NCBI RefSeq assembly: GCF_031844845.1
Contig: NZ_JAVRMB020000305.1
Coordinates: forward strand, 1 to 64,000
Reading direction: 5' to 3'
Origin: Endozoicomonas sp031844845
GTDB taxonomy: Bacteria; Pseudomonadota; Gammaproteobacteria; Pseudomonadales; Endozoicomonadaceae
DNA: 64,000 nucleotides
The notes under the pieces are model-generated. The model ran no database searches, was not told the DNA's origin, and saw only the letters and a program-made list of their open reading frames with translations. Numbering within the stretch: position 1 is the stretch's first letter; every line of letters starts with the position of its first letter. This document shows, piece after piece, positions 15,144 to 24,457 of the stretch. The position numbers were made by a program, and so were the translations under genes.

Positions 15144-16346
15144 TCAGATCTGGACAACCTCAAAAGGTACTAATGGATTAACATCGGCATCATAATCCAC
15201 ACCCTCAACACCAAAACCAAACAACTTCAGGAATTCCTTTTTATAGAGGATATAATCCGTCAGTTCAGCCAGATTTTCATTGGTCAGCTGAGGCCAGATC
15301 GCCTGACAATGTTTCTGGATATCTTCTCTCAACTCCAGGTCATCCAGACGCAGACGATTACTATCATCCACTTCCGGAGCAGCGCCATCAGTTCGGTAGA
15401 CGCGTTCACGGAACATGCGGTTGATCTGCTCGATACAACCTTCGTGCAGTCCCTCTTCCCGCATCTTTTTAAAGACCATGGAAATATAAAGCGGCATTAC
15501 CGGAATGGCAGAGCTGGCCTGAGTTACCACACTCTTCAATACAGCAATATTGGCAGAACCGTGAACGGCTTTCATCTCAACATCAATCGCATGAGCGGCA
15601 CGATCCATGTCTTTCTTCGCTTCACCCAGGGCACCGTCCCAGTAAATAGGCCAGGTCAGTTCTGTACCGATATAGCTGTAGGCTACCGTCTTGCAACCTT
15701 CTGCCAGAACGCCTGCCTCAGACAACGCCTTCATCCAGAGTTCCCAGTCCTGACCACCCATTACGGTGACCGTTGCCGCCACTTCTTCTTCGGTGGCTGG
15801 TTCAACAGTGGCTTCAAACAACGTATCTTTATTGGTATCCACCGCAGTAGTACAATAGGTTTCGCCCATCGGTTTCAGTACGGAACGGATCACCTCACCG
15901 GTATCCGGCAGTTTACGAACCGGGGATGCCAGCGAGTAAGCCACCATATCCACCTGACCCAGATCCTGCCTGATCAGCTCAATGGTCTTTTCCTTCGCTG
16001 CATGGCTAAAGGCATCGCCATTCAGACTTTTGGCATACAAGCCCGCTTCATGGGCCAGTTTTTCAAACGCCGCAGAGTTGTGCCAACCGGCAGTACCCGG
16101 TTTGGTTTCTGTGGCCGACTTTTCAAAAAACACACCAATGGTGGCAGCTTCAGAGCCAAAAGCGGCAGTAATGCGGGAAGCCAGACCGTAACCGCTGGAA
16201 GAACCGATCACCAGTACCTTTTTGGGGCCATTGGCCACCGGGCCCAGCGACCTGGTATAGGCAATCTGCTCCTTCACATTGGCTTCACAACCCACCGGGT
16301 GAGTGGTGGTACAGATAAATCCACGAATCCTTGGTTTAATGATCAT
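15144..16346 (-). CDS. fabV: FabV, NADH-dependent enoyl-ACP reductase
   Basis: Performs the last reduction of the fatty-acid elongation cycle, trans-2-enoyl-ACP to acyl-ACP. The start at 16346 (GGGGA five bases upstream) gives MIIKPRIRGFICTTTHPVGC and exactly 400 residues, the usual FabV length; a TTG four codons earlier is less likely. The nucleotide-binding region KKVLVIGSSSGYGLASRI lies near residue 43, and the signature Tyr-x8-Lys is YWDGALGEAK near 235. FabV is an alternative to FabI and is typically insensitive to triclosan. Upstream, 16347-16729 holds its promoter region and a large palindromic repeat. Confidence 0.96.
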   Translation of the reverse strand: MIIKPRIRGFICTTTHPVGCEANVKEQIAYTRSLGPVANGPKKVLVIGSSSGYGLASRITAAFGSEAATIGVFFEKSATETKPGTAGWHNSAAFEKLAHEAGLYAKSLNGDAFSHAAKEKTIELIRQDLGQVDMVAYSLASPVRKLPDTGEVIRSVLKPMGETYCTTAVDTNKDTLFEATVEPATEEEVAATVTVMGGQDWELWMKALSEAGVLAEGCKTVAYSYIGTELTWPIYWDGALGEAKKDMDRAAHAIDVEMKAVHGSANIAVLKSVVTQASSAIPVMPLYISMVFKKMREEGLHEGCIEQINRMFRERVYRTDGAAPEVDDSNRLRLDDLELREDIQKHCQAIWPQLTNENLAELTDYILYKKEFLKLFGFGVEGVDYDADVNPLVPFEVVQI

Positions 16347-16607
16347 CGTTGTCCCCAACAGGTGAAATTCGGTTCGAAAACCAGGGGCTAAGATCAGGCG
16401 TACCCGCCCCAGTGCGTAAATAACGGACTAGCTTATCCAAAACCCGTAACTTGGGAAAGAGACGCTGCGTATAACTCGGTAGCGTTATGGGTATATTTGT
16501 TACGGCCTGTTTTACTGAGATACAAAATCGTATTTACACATATACCAAAATCAGGACTCTATTTAAGTAAAAGGTTCTGGTTCTGGCCAGCCCCAATCCT
16601 GCTTAAG

Positions 16608-16720
16608 AGGTTGTCGCAAAAGCCTCCGGAAACCTCGTTCCCATGCTTTTAGGCCCTGTGGGTCCTGCGTGGGAACGAGGGTTTTGCGACAGCCGCCTTC
16701 GCGGGGATGACGGTTGGGTG
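16608..16720. repeat. Nested palindrome with TGTCGCAAAA arms
   Basis: TGTCGCAAAA (about 16613) and TTTTGCGACA (about 16683) enclose a second inverted pair, CCTCGTTCCCA and TGGGAACGAGG. To the right follows GCCTTCGCGGGGATGACGGT, one half of the GCGAAGGCGG module seen again at 40.0 and 51.8-52.1 kb. It separates fabY and fabV. Confidence 0.8.
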
Positions 16721-16729
16721 TTTGTAGAA

Positions 16730-18568
16730 TTAAAACTTCCAGAAAGGGTTTTCCACATTAAGGTTCAGCGCCTTGCCATAACCTGGTACTTTGATCTGAG
16801 AATCATCTAACTCAAGATCATTACCATCCAGAACACCTTTACCAAACTGGTAAATAGGCCTGGCTTCACCGGTTTGGCAACGCTTCTCGTAATCAGCCTG
16901 CTGTTGAGTCACTGACTCGTTCCGGTGCTGCCACTGTGTTATGGCTTGCTCGCCATGTCTGGCCTTTAACATCCTTCCGGTCATCTCAGGGCTTAACAAC
17001 AATGCAGTGGCATTATTGCCACCAAAACCCTTGGCATTGACCAAAGCCAGATCCATCTGATCGGCCCCCGTTTCCAGGTGATTCAGGAGAATATTCAGAT
17101 GATCAGAGTGAACATCTTCAGCCAAACCTTTAATGGTTCTGATCCCGGGAATAACCCCATGCTTCCAGACACCCAGTGTCGCCATAATCTGATCACCACC
17201 GGCAGCACCAATGGAGTGACCAACGTAGCTTTTCACCGCAGCAACAGGCCAGTTTTCCATACCAAACATTTTGGCGGTTTCGCTGAGAATCTTCGATTCG
17301 GTCACCCGGTTCTGTGGAGTTCCAGTGCCATGGGCCTGGACAAAGCTGCGATAACGAAGGGCGTCATCGCCGGCAATGGCTCTTCCCAAAGCAGCCGCCC
17401 GCGCTACGGTCAAATGATTGCCTGCACCCGGAGCAGAAATGGATTTTTTATAACCATCCGCATTGATGAAAACATCAGCCACTGCACCGAGAATCTCAGC
17501 ACCACATTCCAGGGCAAGCTCATCGTCCATCAGCACCAGAAACTGACTGGATTCCGCAATGGTGAAACCGGCATTATCCCCAAATGGACGGCAGGCTCTT
17601 CGCCAGTCAGGGTTTTCAGAATCAGACAGGCCGTCCAGGTTGCGGAGTGCTACATCCGTCGTTAATGCCCCCATGGTGGAATAGCCTTCCATAATTTCAG
17701 GGGTTATTGGCGCTTCACTGTTACCCACAATCACCAGACGACGGCGACCACTGCGAATCTCTGATGCCGCATGTTCAAGGTTATACAGCATCGTCGCACA
17801 GGCTCCCATGCCCGTACCCGTACCACCCAGAGAACCCAGTATATAAGCATTAATGAAGTCTGCAGACATTTCTGCAAAGCCTAATGGACATTGCTTGGAA
17901 GTGACTCGTTTACCCAGCAAACGAGCCTGGAACATACCACCATTACCGTTGTAATCCATCTGGCTCATGGCACTGCCGGAATAAACAGCCACCTCTTCAG
18001 GGCCTAGCTTCTGCTTGATAGCATCCCAGTCCATACCTGAAGAAAAAATGACATCGGATGCGCCAAATACCGTCATTGCCAGAGACCGGGGATGATGACG
18101 GGACTGGTAAAGTTTTTCCGGTGCAAAACCCGTAGGAAGCTGACCCGCTGAGCCCACCAGGGATTGCCTGATCGACGGAACCATCAACTGCTGACTGCCT
18201 TCGATACGAACTTTTACACGACCGTCCTCCAGCTTTTCCAACTGCCAGCCTGCTGGTAAAGGGTTGGGCAAGCGACGCCCCCGAAGAATAATTTCAGTGC
18301 CCTGATCTGCCAGAATTGCCTCATGAATGGGGATCGCCTGACTATCAAACAGATTCTTTTCAAGTTGTCGAATAAGAGTGCCTGACAGAATATCATCCCG
18401 GCTACTGTCTACCGGCAAATTTCTCAATGTTCGAAGCGCTGAAAGGGTATCACGCTGGGACTGGTCATCCAGGCATTCCAGAATCAGACGACGATAACCG
18501 TGAAAACCAGAGGTTCTTCCAGCCGAGCTGACCCCACCTTGAGCAACAATAACGGGTAATCTGGACAA
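16730..18568 (-). CDS. fabY: FabY-type beta-ketoacyl-ACP synthase
   Basis: A long (about 612 residue) ketosynthase of the FabY kind, which in Pseudomonas starts fatty-acid synthesis by condensing acetyl-CoA with malonyl-ACP. The start is taken as TTG at 18568, with AGGAG six bases upstream, because it gives the (M)SRLPVIVAQGG N-terminus expected for FabY; an ATG at 18601 has no such site. The ketosynthase core includes a GGTGTGMGACATM nucleophile region with the active cysteine near residue 270, QAHGTGTPQNRVTE with a catalytic His near 420, and KSYVGHSIGAAGG with a second His near 455. It is divergent from a GlxA-like regulator. Confidence 0.9.
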   Translation of the reverse strand: MSRLPVIVAQGGVSSAGRTSGFHGYRRLILECLDDQSQRDTLSALRTLRNLPVDSSRDDILSGTLIRQLEKNLFDSQAIPIHEAILADQGTEIILRGRRLPNPLPAGWQLEKLEDGRVKVRIEGSQQLMVPSIRQSLVGSAGQLPTGFAPEKLYQSRHHPRSLAMTVFGASDVIFSSGMDWDAIKQKLGPEEVAVYSGSAMSQMDYNGNGGMFQARLLGKRVTSKQCPLGFAEMSADFINAYILGSLGGTGTGMGACATMLYNLEHAASEIRSGRRRLVIVGNSEAPITPEIMEGYSTMGALTTDVALRNLDGLSDSENPDWRRACRPFGDNAGFTIAESSQFLVLMDDELALECGAEILGAVADVFINADGYKKSISAPGAGNHLTVARAAALGRAIAGDDALRYRSFVQAHGTGTPQNRVTESKILSETAKMFGMENWPVAAVKSYVGHSIGAAGGDQIMATLGVWKHGVIPGIRTIKGLAEDVHSDHLNILLNHLETGADQMDLALVNAKGFGGNNATALLLSPEMTGRMLKARHGEQAITQWQHRNESVTQQQADYEKRCQTGEARPIYQFGKGVLDGNDLELDDSQIKVPGYGKALNLNVENPFWKF

Positions 18569-18662
18569 ACCACACTCCTGTATAACAGCACCACCTGCCA
18601 CCCGAGCCCGGATACAAATAGACCGTTATGAATGCAAATTAAGAATCAAATGAAGTTGGCAC

Positions 18663-18727
18663 TAGTTTAATGATTTCGTGATAAACTAAACCGGACAAAA
18701 AAGACATAAATCCGGATAAATAAGACA
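18663..18727. promoter_or_regulatory. Operator-like repeats between fabY and the GlxA-like regulator
   Basis: A direct repeat with 21-bp period: CCGGACAAAAAAGACA at 18691-18706 and CCGGATAAATAAGACA at 18712-18727. Just before it is an inverted pair TAGTTTA (18663-18669) / TAAACTA (18682-18688). Direct repeats two helical turns apart suit AraC-family dimers, and the regulator gene starts 13 bp downstream. Autoregulation and control of fabY are inferred. Confidence 0.55.
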
Positions 18728-18739
18728 AACGTTTGAATA

Positions 18740-19765
18740 ATGTTCCAACAGCCACCTCCATTACAGCTAAATCGGGTATTAATTCCCATGGTCGATCATA
18801 TGATCAGTACCAGTGTGACATTACCCCTGGAAATGCTCGAAGCGGCAATGACCTATACACGCCTGTCGAACGCAAGGAAAAGCATTGAGGTTCACTTCTG
18901 TGCCATGAATAAAGAGCCTGTTACTACAACAGGTGGCTTGCGACTCACACCAGACCGAACCTTCAAACAAAGCGGCACAGGCGACTTGATCCTGATACCG
19001 GCACTCTGGCGGAATCCTATCCCGGTGGTTCGCAAGCACCCGGATATTATTGAATGGATCAAACTGCAATACGACTCAGGCGCTGTATTTGCTGCAGCAG
19101 GTACCGGTGTAACCTTTATGGCTGCCGCGGGTTTACTGGATAAAAAGCCCGCGACTACTCACTGGTTCTACATGGAGAAGTTACAGCGTTTTTTTCCGGA
19201 AGTGGATTTCAAGCCGAATCACCTGATCACCCGGGCCGACCGCATTTATTGTGCCGGAAGTGTTAATTCCGTGGCTGATTTGATGGTACACCTGCTGGGT
19301 ATCGCGCTGGGTGAATCGGTTGCCCAGAAGGTTGAGCAGCAGTTTTCCCATGAAATAAGAAAGCCCTTTAAAGACACCCATTATGCCGATGACCATACCA
19401 CTGCTCACCAGGATGAAATTATCGTTTCTCTTCAGGACTTTATTCACCACCAGTTTGCCAGTGATATTGCTATTGAAGACCTGTGCAAAATCTCAGGCCT
19501 GAACACCCGGACCTTGAATCGCCGCTTCCAGCAGGCCACCAATTCAGCCCCCATGGGGTATGTTCGAAAAATCAGGCTTGATCAAGCGAGAGATCTATTA
19601 AAGAATACTAATTTGGGCATTACCGAGATTGCCCTGCAGGTGGGTTATGCTGACGCCGATTACTTTTCCAGGTTGTTTAAGCGTCAATACCAACTCACCC
19701 CTTCTGAATTTCGCAGGAGTGTCCGGGGTAAGCTGTTTTACCTTAATGACACCACAATGGAATGA
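18740..19765 (+). CDS. GlxA-family AraC-type transcriptional regulator
   Basis: A 341-residue regulator with an N-terminal DJ-1/PfpI-like (class I glutamine amidotransferase fold) domain, residues about 10-200, and a C-terminal AraC HTH pair, about 230-330. The first domain includes AAGTGVTFMAAAGLLD, where the catalytic cysteine of true amidotransferases is replaced by Thr-Gly, so it is probably a ligand sensor. The HTH part contains FIHHQFASDIAIEDLCKISG, LNRRFQQATNSAPMGYVRKI and ITEIALQVGYADADYFSRLF. It is divergent from fabY with a 21-bp-period repeat between them, so control of fabY is likely but inferred. Confidence 0.88.
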   Translation: MFQQPPPLQLNRVLIPMVDHMISTSVTLPLEMLEAAMTYTRLSNARKSIEVHFCAMNKEPVTTTGGLRLTPDRTFKQSGTGDLILIPALWRNPIPVVRKHPDIIEWIKLQYDSGAVFAAAGTGVTFMAAAGLLDKKPATTHWFYMEKLQRFFPEVDFKPNHLITRADRIYCAGSVNSVADLMVHLLGIALGESVAQKVEQQFSHEIRKPFKDTHYADDHTTAHQDEIIVSLQDFIHHQFASDIAIEDLCKISGLNTRTLNRRFQQATNSAPMGYVRKIRLDQARDLLKNTNLGITEIALQVGYADADYFSRLFKRQYQLTPSEFRRSVRGKLFYLNDTTME

Positions 19766-19811
19766 TTAATTTGAACCCCGGCAAATTCCGGGGTACCGGA
19801 GATCCCCCCAC

Positions 19812-20270
19812 ATGTTCCTGAAAAAAAGCGCCCTGGCTGCTGGTTTGTTGACCGCCTGTCTCTCATCCATGGCTCTGGCTTCCTCCCCTCTGGGTATCTG
19901 GAAGACCATTGATGACAGTTCTGGTGAAGCCAAAAGTTATGTCACTGTCTTTGAAGAAAACGGCAAACTGTCCGGCAAAGTGACCCAGATTCTAGACCCT
20001 GCCAAACAGGACAGCATTTGTGACCAGTGCAAAGGGGATCTGAAAGATCAGAACATTCAGGGTATGACAATTCTCTGGGGTATGGAAAAACAAGGCCGCA
20101 AGTACGACGATGGTAAAATCGTCGATCCGGAATCCGGAAAAGTCTACAGCGCCAATATGAAAGTGCTTGAAGATGGCCAGAAGCTTGAAGTAAGAGGCTA
20201 CATTGGATTCTCACTCATCGGCCGCTCCCAAACCTGGGAACGGGTTGAAGAACAAAGCCCGACCCATTGA
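19812..20270 (+). CDS. Exported DUF2147 family protein
   Basis: A 152-residue protein with a signal peptide (Lys-Lys-Ser, hydrophobic core, cleavage probably after ALA near residue 23). The mature part has DUF2147 hallmarks: PLGIWKTIDDSSGEAKSYV at the start, then KLSGKVTQIL, a C-x2-C pair (CDQCKGD), GMTILWGMEK, WERV at the end. The domain is a small beta-barrel-like periplasmic module of unknown function. Its stop overlaps the start of the next gene, a methyltransferase-like protein, suggesting coupled expression. Confidence 0.85.
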   Translation: MFLKKSALAAGLLTACLSSMALASSPLGIWKTIDDSSGEAKSYVTVFEENGKLSGKVTQILDPAKQDSICDQCKGDLKDQNIQGMTILWGMEKQGRKYDDGKIVDPESGKVYSANMKVLEDGQKLEVRGYIGFSLIGRSQTWERVEEQSPTH

Positions 20271-20788
20271 TTTCTCAGACAATTACCATTCTTTTACTGA
20301 CACTGGCCGGCCTCAGCGCTGGCTCTGTGCTGTTCTGGACTATTCGCCTTGGTATTGGTCCAACACCGACTTCAGGAAAAGTAAGAAACAGGATCAGAAG
20401 CTGTCTGCCGGAAGAGGTATCCGGAGCAATCATTGAGCTTGGCTGTGGCTGGGGGCAGCTGATCCCACTGCTACAGGAAAAGTATCCCGAGCAAAGGATT
20501 CAGGCCTGGGAACGCTCACCTTTACCCGCTCTGTTCACTCACTGGTTCTGTGGTATTGAGGTAAAAAGAAGGGATTTCTTTGAGGCCGATGTTAAAGAAG
20601 CAGGACTTATTATCTGTTACCTGTTCCCCGGGGCCATGGCACGCATTGAGAAGGAAATAATTCCTCGTTTACCGGCAGGTTGCTGGATACTGACTCATAC
20701 ATTCAGTCTGCCAGGCAGAGTGCCGGTAAAGACCATGAAGGCGGATGATCTTTACCGGACGCCGGTTTATCTCTATCAGATAAACTAA
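20267..20788 (+). CDS. Membrane-anchored class I SAM-dependent methyltransferase-like protein
   Basis: A 173-residue protein starting at a TTG that overlaps the TGA of the DUF2147 gene. An N-terminal hydrophobic segment (residues about 4-27) would anchor it in the inner membrane. Motif I of class I methyltransferases is AIIELGCGWGQLIPLLQ near residue 55, followed by an acidic motif (WERSP) and VKEAGLIICYLFPGAM as motif IV-like. It is shorter than most methyltransferases. The substrate is unknown. Confidence 0.75.
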   Translation: MISQTITILLLTLAGLSAGSVLFWTIRLGIGPTPTSGKVRNRIRSCLPEEVSGAIIELGCGWGQLIPLLQEKYPEQRIQAWERSPLPALFTHWFCGIEVKRRDFFEADVKEAGLIICYLFPGAMARIEKEIIPRLPAGCWILTHTFSLPGRVPVKTMKADDLYRTPVYLYQIN

Positions 20789-20839
20789 GAAATCGTCGTT
20801 AAATAACCTGGCTATTCTGACTCTGACCTCCATTCGTCC

Positions 20840-20975
20840 TGAGCCCGTCGAAGTAGCAAGAAGGGCGTGAACTCCAGGCTCATGAATAGACCGTGCCAGC
20901 CCCCTTCGACTCCGCTCAGGGTGAACGGAGTCTGAGTTTAAAACGGGGAAATTATCCCGGGACAAATCCTGAGTG
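20840..20975. repeat. GTCCTGAGCCCGTCGAAG palindromic repeat followed by a solo MITE end (copy C)
   Basis: TCGTCCTGAGCCCGTCGAAG near 20840 and CCCTTCGACTCCGCTCAGGG near 20903 form an imperfect fold-back of a type seen in many proteobacterial genomes. Directly after it, 20951-20975 reads GGAAATTATCCCGGGACAAA and TCCTGA, matching the terminal repeat of the MITE-like family but without the hairpin core. Confidence 0.65.
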
Positions 20976-21000
20976 AAACCTCTGAATTCAGGCTCCCGGC

Positions 21001-21597
21001 TCAAGCCTGGGATTTATCAGCAGTAACATAACCACTGACACCATTAACAGCCGTTGCAACCTGTTGTCCCAATGCGTATACAATACTGACACAATAACCT
21101 GACCATGTTGTGTAACCAGTAATTTCTGTTGCATCCAAAGAGCCCAGGGAATTGCCATCACTCTGAGCACAAATCAAATCTGATGATTCTTCAAATCTCT
21201 TAACCTGGGTGGCTATTTCATCAGGATTCATTGGCTTTGCTCCTGCTAAAGCAGAAGTTAACTTATAGACCTTTCGGATCTCTTTGCTGGTATCACAGAC
21301 CGCACCATCACCAGACGGGCGTCTATTTTTTAGTTCACTGACATCAATTAATGTAAAAGATTCATAGTCATCACTGGTTCCCAGGTTCTGATCAACTTTT
21401 CTTTGATCAATTGAAATGTTGCCCAGATTATCTGGAACAGACTCACCCAGTGTATTCCCAGCCTCGGGAACAACTTTTATAACCTGGCCATTGTTAGTTA
21501 CACAATGACTCTGCCCCTGTGTCCATACATACGCTGCTTTAAAATCATCGCATCCCGTAACCACCTGTATTCCTGGCGGTATTCTTTCAATTGTCAT
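21001..21597 (-). CDS. Hypothetical protein
   Basis: The start at 21597 is well supported by GGAGGAG five bases upstream and gives 198 residues beginning MTIERIPPGIQVVTGCDDF. No signal peptide or membrane anchor is seen. It has five cysteines, a Gly/Ser-rich tract and an alanine-rich C-terminus ending in GYVTADKSQA. I recognise no family. It lies between a repeat block and feoC, all in the same orientation, but 170 bp and no shared motif separate it from the feo genes. Confidence 0.65.
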   Translation of the reverse strand: MTIERIPPGIQVVTGCDDFKAAYVWTQGQSHCVTNNGQVIKVVPEAGNTLGESVPDNLGNISIDQRKVDQNLGTSDDYESFTLIDVSELKNRRPSGDGAVCDTSKEIRKVYKLTSALAGAKPMNPDEIATQVKRFEESSDLICAQSDGNSLGSLDATEITGYTTWSGYCVSIVYALGQQVATAVNGVSGYVTADKSQA

Positions 21598-21769
21598 AAC
21601 TCCTCCCTGGATAATCACCAATTAAAATCCTGATTTAAACCCTACCGGTCTACTTATTAAGACTATGGTTCTCTTTAATAGTTCCCCGGAAGGCTTCCCG
21701 GATAAGAAAAAACAAGAATCCTTTACAATTCCTGTACAGAAAGAATCACGATGCTACCTGAAACAACCA

Positions 21770-22027
21770 TCAGTTCAGGGAACACAGGGGTATCTGCTGA
21801 GACTTACCCTTCCAGCGGTATACCTCCAGTTCAGCCGGATCACAGGAAACACAACCCTTTTTGCAGGATACAAAGCAACCTGGCTGATCACAGCTCAGCT
21901 GTCCTTTTCTTAACCAGTGAGAGAGCATCCCCCTCATGGCCTCAGGTGTGCTATTGAACTTCATGCTCAGGTCAGCAAGGGAGCATACTTTCTGCAGCTT
22001 CAAATAATCACGAATTTTGATCAGCAT
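21770..22027 (-). CDS. feoC: FeoC-like winged-helix protein
   Basis: An 85-residue protein. The first 45 residues form the small winged helix of FeoC (MLIKIRDYLKLQKVCSLADL, then MRGMLSHWLRKGQ). The second part carries Cys46, Cys51, Cys55, Cys59 and Cys62, enough for the Fe-S cluster or metal site of FeoC proteins. FeoC accompanies the ferrous iron transporter and is thought to affect FeoB stability or feo transcription. It is the last gene of feoABC, 82 bp after feoB. Confidence 0.85.
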   Translation of the reverse strand: MLIKIRDYLKLQKVCSLADLSMKFNSTPEAMRGMLSHWLRKGQLSCDQPGCFVSCKKGCVSCDPAELEVYRWKGKSQQIPLCSLN

Positions 22028-22108
22028 GGTCAGCTCCTGTCATAACAGGTCAGAGACTGTCTCAAAACGATTGCATGAATCCCGTTGTGACAGCCTCATC
22101 AGTGAATA

Positions 22109-24457
22109 TTACTGCGGACTAACGTTCATTCTACCCTGCAATACCGACGCTCCCATCCGTCTCATCAGGGCAACCACAATAAACATCACCAGGAATATAG
22201 AAACAACCCACAACAGCGTTTCGCCAGGTTGCACCGAAACCAGTGACAACTGATAGTAAATGGTGGCAACCGAATAACCCAGGAAGAAAGTCCAGCCGGA
22301 GATAAACAGTGTCCAGCCCAAAGTGGTTTCCCGGTAAATGGCACCCAGTGCCGCTACACAGGGGGTATACAGCAGAATCATCAGCAGATAGGCAATCACT
22401 GCCGCATTGCTTGGGAAGAGCTTGGCCATCACCGAGAAGGTACTCACCGTTATTGCCTGCTCTTCCGCAACAGCCTCAAGATCACTCAGGTCACCCACCT
22501 GAATACCCAGCGGATCGGTCAGAGCCCCACTCAGCCCCCTCAGGTTGGCAGGAATGGTTGCCACAGCTTCTTTTAAACCGGCCATCAGGTCAAAAGGGGC
22601 ATCAGCCTCAGATTCAGGTTTTTCAGAAGCTGCAATGGCGCCGTACATAGAATCAAGGGTACCCACCACGGCTTCCTTGGCCAGGATACCGGTAAACAGC
22701 CCTACGGCAGCGGGCCAGTTTTCCTCAGTCATGCCCATGGGGGCAAACATCGGTGTAATGCTCTGGCCGATTTTGCTGAGCATGGAGTCCCGGGTATTCT
22801 GATGTCCGAAAGAGCCATCGGTACCAATAGCGTTCAGGGTGTTCAGCACCACCACGACCACCACGATCGCCTTGCCAGCACGTATAAGAAAGGATTTCAG
22901 GCGATCCCAGGTGCGCAGCATCACTTGAGTAACCGTCGGACGATGGTAGTTAGGCAGTTCCATAATAAAGGGAGAGCTGTCACCACTGAGAATACTTTGC
23001 TTGAGAATCAATCCGGTAAAAATGGCCGCCAGAATACCCACCAGATACAGAACAAACACCACATTCTGACCCGATTCAGGGAAGAAGGCCGCCGCAAAAA
23101 GCGCATAAACCGGTAATCGGGCACCACAGGACATAAACGGAGCCATGGAAATCGTCAACAGCCGATCTTTCTCATTGTCCAGTGTTCTGGCCGCCATTAT
23201 CGCCGGCACATTACAGCCAAAACCCACCAGCATGGGGACAAACGCCTTACCCGGAAGCCCCAGGAAACGCATCAGCCGGTCGACCACAAAAGCAGCCCTG
23301 GCCATATAGCCGGAGTCTTCCAATACGGAAAGGAACAGAAACAGGAAGCCAATCACCGGAATAAAGGTAGACACCGTCTGGATACCACCACCAACACCAT
23401 TAGCCAGCAATGTGATCAGCCAGACAGGAGCCCCGAGGGAGCTCAACCAGTGGCCAAGCCCATCCACCAGCAGGGTACCGGTAAAGATATCGAAAAAGTC
23501 AATAAATGCACTGCCCAGGTTTATGGTAAACATAAACATCAGGTACATGACCCCCAGGAAAATGGGGAACCCAAGCACCCGGTTCAGTACCACCCGGTCA
23601 ATGGACTCAGTAAGACGATGACTGACGGCACCTCTCTCACGAATCGCGGTATCCATAATACGACCAACCACATCATAACGACGGCTGGCCAGAATAATAT
23701 CCAGATCTTCTTCCAGTGCAGCTTCAATGATATGACGCTGCTGGGTAGCCAGATTGACCACATGCCATGTCAGATCCGGCAGTGGAATGCTGTCACCTTC
23801 CAGCAACTTCAATGCATACCAGCGCAGGGACAACGGATTATCCAGGGCGATTGACTCTTTCAGAGCCGACTCAATAACCGCAATGGACTGCTCCAGCTGA
23901 TCCCCAAGATTCAAAGGTGGCGCAACTGAAACACCATTATTCAGTAAACCATTAACTTCCCTCAGGAAGCTTTTGATATTACTGGTTTTACTGGCCACCA
24001 GCGGCAATACAGGACAACCCAGCTCTTCGGAGAGCTTATCAATATCAATGTCCATGCCTTTTTCCCTGGCAACGTCCATCATATTGAGCACAACAAGAAC
24101 CGGAGCCCCCATATCCAGAAGCTGAGTGGTCAGGTAGAGATTTCGCTCGATATTGGATGCATCGAGAATATTGATGATCAGGCCGGCTTCACGTTTCAGG
24201 ATATAGTCACGGGCAACTTTTTCATCCAGAGAGACATCACTGTCAACAACATCCAGACAATAGGTGCCCGGGAGGTCAACCACCTCTATAGAATCATCTT
24301 CAAAGGTATAGAAACCACTGCGCTTTTCAACCGTAACGCCGGGCCAGTTTCCGACGTGCTGACGAGCTCCGGTTAACGCATTGAACAGTGTTGTTTTACC
24401 ACAGTTCGGATTGCCTACTATGGCAACAACGTGCTTTTTCACAGATGGAGAGCTCAT
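22109..24457 (-). CDS. feoB: FeoB ferrous iron transporter
   Basis: A 782-residue inner-membrane protein that imports Fe2+. The N-terminal GTPase domain has the G1 loop GNPNCGKTT (15-23), the switch region VGNWPGVTVEKRSG, G3 DLPGTY (about 60-65) and G4 NMMD (about 125). The membrane part has two Gate regions with VLEDSGYMARAAFVVDRLM and GLPGKAFVPMLVGFGCNVPA, followed by FMSCGARLPVYALFA, all typical of FeoB. It overlaps feoA by four bases (start ATGAGC inside the feoA end), so the two are translationally coupled. Regulation by Fur is likely from the site upstream of feoA. Confidence 0.97.
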   Translation of the reverse strand: MSSPSVKKHVVAIVGNPNCGKTTLFNALTGARQHVGNWPGVTVEKRSGFYTFEDDSIEVVDLPGTYCLDVVDSDVSLDEKVARDYILKREAGLIINILDASNIERNLYLTTQLLDMGAPVLVVLNMMDVAREKGMDIDIDKLSEELGCPVLPLVASKTSNIKSFLREVNGLLNNGVSVAPPLNLGDQLEQSIAVIESALKESIALDNPLSLRWYALKLLEGDSIPLPDLTWHVVNLATQQRHIIEAALEEDLDIILASRRYDVVGRIMDTAIRERGAVSHRLTESIDRVVLNRVLGFPIFLGVMYLMFMFTINLGSAFIDFFDIFTGTLLVDGLGHWLSSLGAPVWLITLLANGVGGGIQTVSTFIPVIGFLFLFLSVLEDSGYMARAAFVVDRLMRFLGLPGKAFVPMLVGFGCNVPAIMAARTLDNEKDRLLTISMAPFMSCGARLPVYALFAAAFFPESGQNVVFVLYLVGILAAIFTGLILKQSILSGDSSPFIMELPNYHRPTVTQVMLRTWDRLKSFLIRAGKAIVVVVVVLNTLNAIGTDGSFGHQNTRDSMLSKIGQSITPMFAPMGMTEENWPAAVGLFTGILAKEAVVGTLDSMYGAIAASEKPESEADAPFDLMAGLKEAVATIPANLRGLSGALTDPLGIQVGDLSDLEAVAEEQAITVSTFSVMAKLFPSNAAVIAYLLMILLYTPCVAALGAIYRETTLGWTLFISGWTFFLGYSVATIYYQLSLVSVQPGETLLWVVSIFLVMFIVVALMRRMGASVLQGRMNVSPQ

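Noticed and set aside
15309..16391. A 360-codon plus-strand open frame opposite fabV
   Set aside because: It mirrors fabV exactly, has a His/Phe/Arg-rich composition typical of antisense frames, and matches no family. The minus-strand gene is unmistakable.
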